Shown: piece after piece, positions 6,301-9,084 of the stretch
How the letters are laid out: each line of letters starts with the position of its first letter
Position numbering within the stretch: position 1 is the first letter of the stretch
Source of the DNA: Proteobacteria bacterium UBA2996
GTDB lineage: Bacteria > Pseudomonadota > Gammaproteobacteria > Arenicellales > UBA868
Length of the DNA stretch: 9,084 nucleotides
Assembly: GCA_002346525.1 (NCBI GenBank)
Contig: DDZY01000213.1
Coordinates: 18,392 to 27,475 of the forward strand
Reading direction: 5' to 3'
Position numbers and translations under genes: made by a program
Notes under the pieces: generated by a model
Databases searched by the model: none
What the model saw: only the letters and a program-made list of their open reading frames with translations
What the model was told of the DNA's origin: nothing

Positions 6301-6798
6301 ATGGGGAAAACGACTTTGAATGTCGGCGATAAGATTCCTGACGTAATTCTAAAGTTTATGGGCCCGGAGGGCTTATCGAACATTAGAAGTCGCGATCTGT
6401 TTCAGGATAAAAGGATCGCGGTATTTGGGGTGATAGCCGCATTTGGTCCTGTTTGTTCAACCGTCCAGTTACCCGGCGTAGTCGCGATTGCTGATCAGCT
6501 TTTGGAGAAAGGTATAGATGGCATCGTCTGTATCGCAGTTAATGATCCGTTTGTGATGAAAGCCTGGGGATATCACCTTGGGGTCGGGGATAAAGTGGCG
6601 ATGATCTCTGATTATGAAGGTGGGTTTACAGAAGGTATCGGGGTTTCTATCGATCTAAGTGAACCTTTTGGATTAGGCCAGCGATCGAAGCGGTATTCGA
6701 TGGTATTAAGAGATGGTGTAGTCGAAAAATTAGATGTTGAAAAGGGGGTGCTGGAATTTGAGGTTTCTGGTGCGGAGACGATGATGCAATGGCTGTAA
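6301..6798 (+). CDS. Peroxiredoxin-5-type redoxin with altered catalytic loop
   Basis: This 165-residue protein has the peroxiredoxin-5/redoxin fold. It shows VGDKIPDVIL at the start, VFGVIAAFGPVCSTVQLPG around C52, IVCIAVNDPFVMKAW (75-89) and the RSKRYSMVLRDGVVEKL strand pair (128-144). Typical family members have PGAFTPTCS at the active site, in which Pro and Thr shape the peroxide pocket. Here the same positions read IAAFGPVCS, so the peroxidatic Cys (C52) and the likely catalytic Arg (R131) are kept while Pro (I45) and Thr (G49) are lost. Peroxidase activity may be weak or changed. It may instead be a thiol sensor, a protein-binding fold or a different thiol chemistry. The ribosome binding site is modest (AGGG 10 nt upstream). 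It lies 186 nt after the CobW-like gene with no strong terminator, and 62 nt before the membrane protein gene. Confidence 0.85.
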   Translation: MGKTTLNVGDKIPDVILKFMGPEGLSNIRSRDLFQDKRIAVFGVIAAFGPVCSTVQLPGVVAIADQLLEKGIDGIVCIAVNDPFVMKAWGYHLGVGDKVAMISDYEGGFTEGIGVSIDLSEPFGLGQRSKRYSMVLRDGVVEKLDVEKGVLEFEVSGAETMMQWL

Positions 6799-6825
6799 TC
6801 CGAAGGATATGAGTCTATTCAACAA

Positions 6826-6842
6826 GGCCATAACGGCCATAA
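6826..6842 (+). repeat. Short tandem repeat before the DUF1097-like gene
   Basis: GGCCATAA occurs at 6826-6833 and 6835-6842 with one base between (period 9). It ends two bases before the AGGAG ribosome binding site at 6845-6849. Confidence 0.45.
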
Positions 6843-6860
6843 ACAGGAGAAAAGTATATT

Positions 6861-7376
6861 ATGAACGCGATTGTAGCAACAGCAGTAAGTGTAGGTGTGT
6901 TAGGAGGAATCGCAGCATGGTTGTTCCTGTCGGTGGGGTCAATCCTTATCTGGGCTGCGTTTGCCGCTTGGGCATGCTATTTTCATTCGGGCGGTGATCA
7001 AGCGGCATTAAAGAGTACGATCATTTGCAATATTCTGGGTGTTGTTGCGGCGTGGGTTGCAGCACTTGTAATTCTTGCCATTCCCTTGGCAGAAGTCCTG
7101 ACATTGCCTGTTTGGGCCGGAGTTGTGGTCATCATCACCGTGGCAATCTATATCTTGCTTGCGCAAGTTGAGGTGTTCGCGTCAGTTCCCGGGACAACTT
7201 ATGGCTATGCGTGTACATTTGCTTATTTGCTCCAGACGCCAGATAAGCTCAATCTTGATACGCTGACTTCAGTAACGATGTCCAATGCCCTGATTGTTGT
7301 GATCATATCAATGGTGATCGGCGCGATTTTCGCTTTCGTGTCTGGAAAATGGGCCGCAGCGATGACCAAGAGTTAG
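6861..7376 (+). CDS. DUF1097-type multi-pass inner-membrane protein, possible amide or ammonia transporter
   Basis: This 171-residue, very hydrophobic protein has five or six predicted membrane segments at about 3-24, 26-41, 52-75, 80-101, 103-124 and 138-160. The pattern resembles the DUF1097/YcdZ family: an N-terminal GGIAAWLFLSVG, then IWAAFAAWACYFHSGGDQAA, and a conserved SVPGTTYGYACTF in the middle. That family has no firmly known function. Its place directly upstream of the small Cys-rich gene and amiE suggests transport of an amide, or of ammonium or carboxylate. AmiS/UreI channels fill that role in other amidase operons, but this protein does not look like AmiS. AGGAG sits 11 nt before the ATG. 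A longer frame at 6809 in another phase overlaps its start and is not considered coding. Confidence 0.7.
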   Translation: MNAIVATAVSVGVLGGIAAWLFLSVGSILIWAAFAAWACYFHSGGDQAALKSTIICNILGVVAAWVAALVILAIPLAEVLTLPVWAGVVVIITVAIYILLAQVEVFASVPGTTYGYACTFAYLLQTPDKLNLDTLTSVTMSNALIVVIISMVIGAIFAFVSGKWAAAMTKS

Positions 7377-7607
7377 GGCAAAACTTAGAATATCGGTGTC
7401 GAAAAGTAGAAACTAGAGGTAAGCTACAGTCAGGTGGAGAACAACATATGATCTAGGGGATGAGGACCTCACTCGATGCCCCTCAACGGTTCATCATGTT
7501 GAATCTATGTTCTTCTACTCTGAGTGCAGGTGTAATTGGGGTATGGAGTTCTGACCTGTGGTTAACCGGCCTAGGTCAATGGCATTCACTACCGCAGCGG
7601 TCTGAAT

Positions 7608-7623
7608 CATGGTCAGTACCATG
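7608..7623. repeat. Inverted repeat CATGGT-cagt-ACCATG
   Basis: The perfect 6-bp arms at 7608-7613 and 7618-7623 are separated by CAGT. They sit about 45 nt before the start of the Cys-rich gene. This could be a small operator. The stem is too short to act as a terminator. Confidence 0.35.
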
Positions 7624-7647
7624 CCCCGATTACAGTCAATGTTTATC

Positions 7648-7663
7648 AGGAGAAAAGGAGATT
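7648..7663 (+). promoter_or_regulatory. Doubled Shine-Dalgarno (AGGAGA twice) deciding the start of the Cys-rich gene
   Basis: AGGAGAAA (7648-7655) is followed directly by AGGAGATT (7656-7663), giving two ribosome binding sites 8 bp apart. The second is correctly spaced for ATG 7668. The TTG at 7662 overlaps the second site and is not a plausible start. Confidence 0.55.
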
Positions 7664-7667
7664 GAAA

Positions 7668-7862
7668 ATGGCCGACTACAAATGTGACGAGTGTGGTATG
7701 GGTGTGACTGGAATGAAATGTGCAAAATGTGGCCAGGAGTTAATCCACGACCACATTACAGTAGGCGATGGGGAGACTGTCGCCGTGACCAAGTGCCCCG
7801 ATGGCTGCGGAATGATCAAATCACCAATGTGCTGTGGTTCTGATATGACCTGTAGTGTGTAG
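7668..7862 (+). CDS. Small cysteine-rich zinc-ribbon-like protein
   Basis: This 64-residue soluble protein has nine Cys. The first module has CDEC (6-9) and CAKC (18-21), the classic two-knuckle zinc ribbon. After a linker with H27 and H29, a second module has CPDGC (43-47), then CCG (55-57) and C62 within MCCGSDMTC. The second half resembles desulforedoxin-type centres, where CxxC and CC bind one iron. Here the first pair is CxxxC, so iron binding is uncertain. It probably binds one zinc and a second zinc or iron. No enzyme domain is present, so it may be an electron carrier, metal reserve or protein-contact factor. It lies between the membrane protein and amiE in the same direction. The upstream CobW-like GTPase is a possible metal donor, which is inference. 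Confidence 0.75.
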   Translation: MADYKCDECGMGVTGMKCAKCGQELIHDHITVGDGETVAVTKCPDGCGMIKSPMCCGSDMTCSV

Positions 7863-7953
7863 GGTATAGAAGGCCAGGGGTCAATGACCGTCCCGTAGTC
7901 GTAGGTACCTGATTGCGAAGATAGGCGGCAATGGAAATAAATTAATGCGCTTT

Positions 7954-7973
7954 ACTAACTACTACTAACTACT
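7954..7973 (+). repeat. Tandem 10-bp repeat before amiE
   Basis: ACTAACTACT is present twice, head to tail (7954-7963 and 7964-7973), touching the AAAGGAGG ribosome binding site (7974-7981). This is the same architecture as the 10-bp repeat before the CobW-like gene, although the sequence differs. Confidence 0.5.
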
Positions 7974-7989
7974 AAAGGAGGAACTCCAC

Positions 7990-9027
7990 ATGTATCACGG
8001 TGATATTGGAAGCAGTAACGACACAGTCGGAACAGCGGTGGTGAATTACAAGATGCCGAGGCTTCACACGAAAGCGGACGTACTTGAGAATTGCCAGAAA
8101 ATTGCAGACATGGTCGAGGGTATGAAGGTTGGCTTACCCGGCCTTGATCTCGTTATCTTCCCTGAATATTCCACCCACGGAATCATGTACGATGAAAAGG
8201 AGATGTACGAGACGGCCTCTGCGTGCCCAGGCGAAGAAACCGAGATATTCGGGCAGGCCTGCCGCAATGCCAAAGTCTGGGGGGTTTTCTCCCTGACCGG
8301 GGAGCGCCATGAAGACCATCCGAACAAAGCCCCCTATAACACCCTCATCCTGATGAACGATCAGGGTGAAGTCGTGCAAAAGTATCGCAAGATCATGCCT
8401 TGGGTCCCGATCGAAGGATGGTATCCCGGCAACTGCACTTATGTCTCTGACGGCCCCAAGGGTCTGAAGGTCAGTCTCATTATCTGCGACGACGGAAACT
8501 ATCCGGAGATCTGGCGTGACTGCGCCATGAAAGGTGCAGAGTTAATCGTTCGTTGCCAGGGCTATATGTATCCGGCCAAAGAACAGCAGGTCACAATGGC
8601 CAAAGCCATGGCTTGGGCGAACAACTCATACGTGGCCGTTGCCAACGCTACCGGTTTTGACGGTGTCTACTCATATTTCGGTTACTCCGCCCTTATCGGT
8701 TTTGACGGACGGGTACTCGGTTCATGCGCAGAAGAGGAAATGGGTATCCAGTTTGCCCAGCTTTCCGTATCAGCCATTCGCGATGCACGAAAAAATGGTC
8801 AGTCAAACAACCACCTCTTCAAACTGGTGCACCGCGGCTACACCGGTATGATCAATTCGGGTGACGGTGATCGCGGTGTCGCCGAATGTCCTTACGAGTT
8901 CTACAGCAAATGGGTAAACGATCCGGAAGGAACCCGCGAGATGGTAGAAGCCCTGACTCGTGAGACTGTCGGGACGGAGGAATGCCCGATGGATGGCATC
9001 CCGAACAAAAAGACAGCGCACCGCTAA
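7990..9027 (+). CDS. amiE: Aliphatic amidase AmiE
   Basis: AmiE hydrolyses short aliphatic amides such as acetamide and propionamide to the carboxylate and ammonia in the cytoplasm. It belongs to the nitrilase superfamily. The 345-residue length is within one residue or so of the Pseudomonas aeruginosa enzyme, and the N-terminus (GDIGSSNDTVGTAVVNYKMP) is nearly the same. The catalytic Glu, Lys and Cys are present at the family positions: E59 in FPEY, K134 in KYRK, and C166 in LIICDDGN. E142 in IEGWYPG is also conserved. Nothing is truncated. AAAGGAGG (7974-7981) lies 8 nt before the start, suggesting efficient translation. Codons look richer in C and G endings than in the CobW-like gene, which hints at a different history. 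Formamidase (AmiF) is the nearest alternative, but the N-terminal and active-site sequences fit AmiE much better. The gene is followed by a clear terminator, so it ends the unit. Confidence 0.97.
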   Translation: MYHGDIGSSNDTVGTAVVNYKMPRLHTKADVLENCQKIADMVEGMKVGLPGLDLVIFPEYSTHGIMYDEKEMYETASACPGEETEIFGQACRNAKVWGVFSLTGERHEDHPNKAPYNTLILMNDQGEVVQKYRKIMPWVPIEGWYPGNCTYVSDGPKGLKVSLIICDDGNYPEIWRDCAMKGAELIVRCQGYMYPAKEQQVTMAKAMAWANNSYVAVANATGFDGVYSYFGYSALIGFDGRVLGSCAEEEMGIQFAQLSVSAIRDARKNGQSNNHLFKLVHRGYTGMINSGDGDRGVAECPYEFYSKWVNDPEGTREMVEALTRETVGTEECPMDGIPNKKTAHR

Positions 9028-9050
9028 CGTCCTGTTCTGAGTTCAATAAT

Positions 9051-9084
9051 AAAACGAGGCGACCTGCAGGGTCGCCTCGTTTTT
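9051..9084 (+). terminator. Intrinsic terminator after amiE
   Basis: CGAGGCGACC (9055-9064) pairs perfectly with GGTCGCCTCG (9070-9079) around a 5-base loop. It is flanked by AAAA on the left and TTTTT at the window end. This is a textbook Rho-independent terminator, and the A/T flanks make it potentially bidirectional. It lies 23 nt after the amiE stop. Confidence 0.95.

Larger units (their letters stand above)
7377..7667. other. 291-bp intergenic region between membrane protein and Cys-rich protein genes
   Basis: One open frame starts at 7460, but it has unnatural composition (many Ser and Trp), no ribosome binding site, and runs into the next gene in another phase, so I do not call it. 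The region contains a minimal ATG-ATC-TAG unit at 7448-7456 preceded by GGTGGAG. It also holds GGTTAACC (7560-7567) next to CCTAGG (7570-7575), and an inverted repeat CATGGT/ACCATG at 7608-7623. These may be regulatory sites. Confidence 0.4.

Noticed and set aside
6809..6997. 62-residue plus-strand frame overlapping the start of the DUF1097-like gene.
   Set aside because: It is out of phase with the strongly hydrophobic membrane protein, which has the better start and family-like sequence.
7460..7687. 75-residue plus-strand open frame in the gap before the Cys-rich gene.
   Set aside because: It has no ribosome binding site and unnatural composition, and it overlaps the well-supported Cys-rich gene in another phase.
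1..9084. CRISPR array, tRNA, rRNA, insertion sequence or transposase.
   Set aside because: No regularly spaced long repeats, no cloverleaf or rRNA-like stretches, and no transposase-like protein or terminal inverted repeats pair were found.

Overview
The window is bacterial and dense with plus-strand genes. Almost every convincing gene has a purine-rich Shine-Dalgarno sequence 7-11 nt before its ATG. Nothing in it fixes the taxon. The amidase is very close to the Pseudomonas-type AmiE, and the CbtB-like, CobW-like and DUF1097-like proteins occur widely in Proteobacteria and some other phyla. A Gram-negative, proteobacterium-like host is therefore a reasonable but unproven guess.

Layout. Positions 1-349 are a gene-free, AT-rich leader with an 11-bp inverted repeat and a foldable GC-richer segment. 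Positions 350-2486 hold a large tubulin/FtsZ-like protein with a histone-H1-like Lys/Ala/Pro tail (TubL1), a possible 40-residue ORF, and an unrecognised acidic 108-residue protein. Positions 2707-2898 encode a 63-residue CbtB-like membrane peptide with a His/Cys metal-binding tail. Positions 3056-4702 encode a second tubulin/FtsZ-like protein (TubL2), a diverged paralogue of TubL1 without the basic tail. It is preceded by four iteron-like TGAGTTC-type repeats and followed by a strong hairpin.

The right half looks like an amide-nitrogen module. It has a CobW/COG0523 metal-handling GTPase (5134-6114), a peroxiredoxin-5-fold protein whose catalytic loop has lost its Pro and Thr (6301-6798), a DUF1097-type membrane protein (6861-7376), a 64-residue protein with nine cysteines (7668-7862), and an aliphatic amidase with its catalytic residues intact (amiE, 7990-9027). 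A near-perfect intrinsic terminator ends the window.

How the genes may work together (inference). AmiE should hydrolyse short aliphatic amides to carboxylate and ammonia. The DUF1097 protein could move the amide or the product across the membrane. The CobW GTPase, CbtB-like peptide and Cys-rich protein give the locus a transition-metal theme. The most novel part is the pair of tubulin-like proteins. They share a glycine-rich N-terminal loop, a GGTGSG signature, an unusual aromatic block and a C-terminal CxxxCxC segment. They could form a heteropolymer, with one subunit able to bind nucleic acid or another polyanion through its basic tail. Whether they belong to the amide module or only sit beside it cannot be decided from this window.
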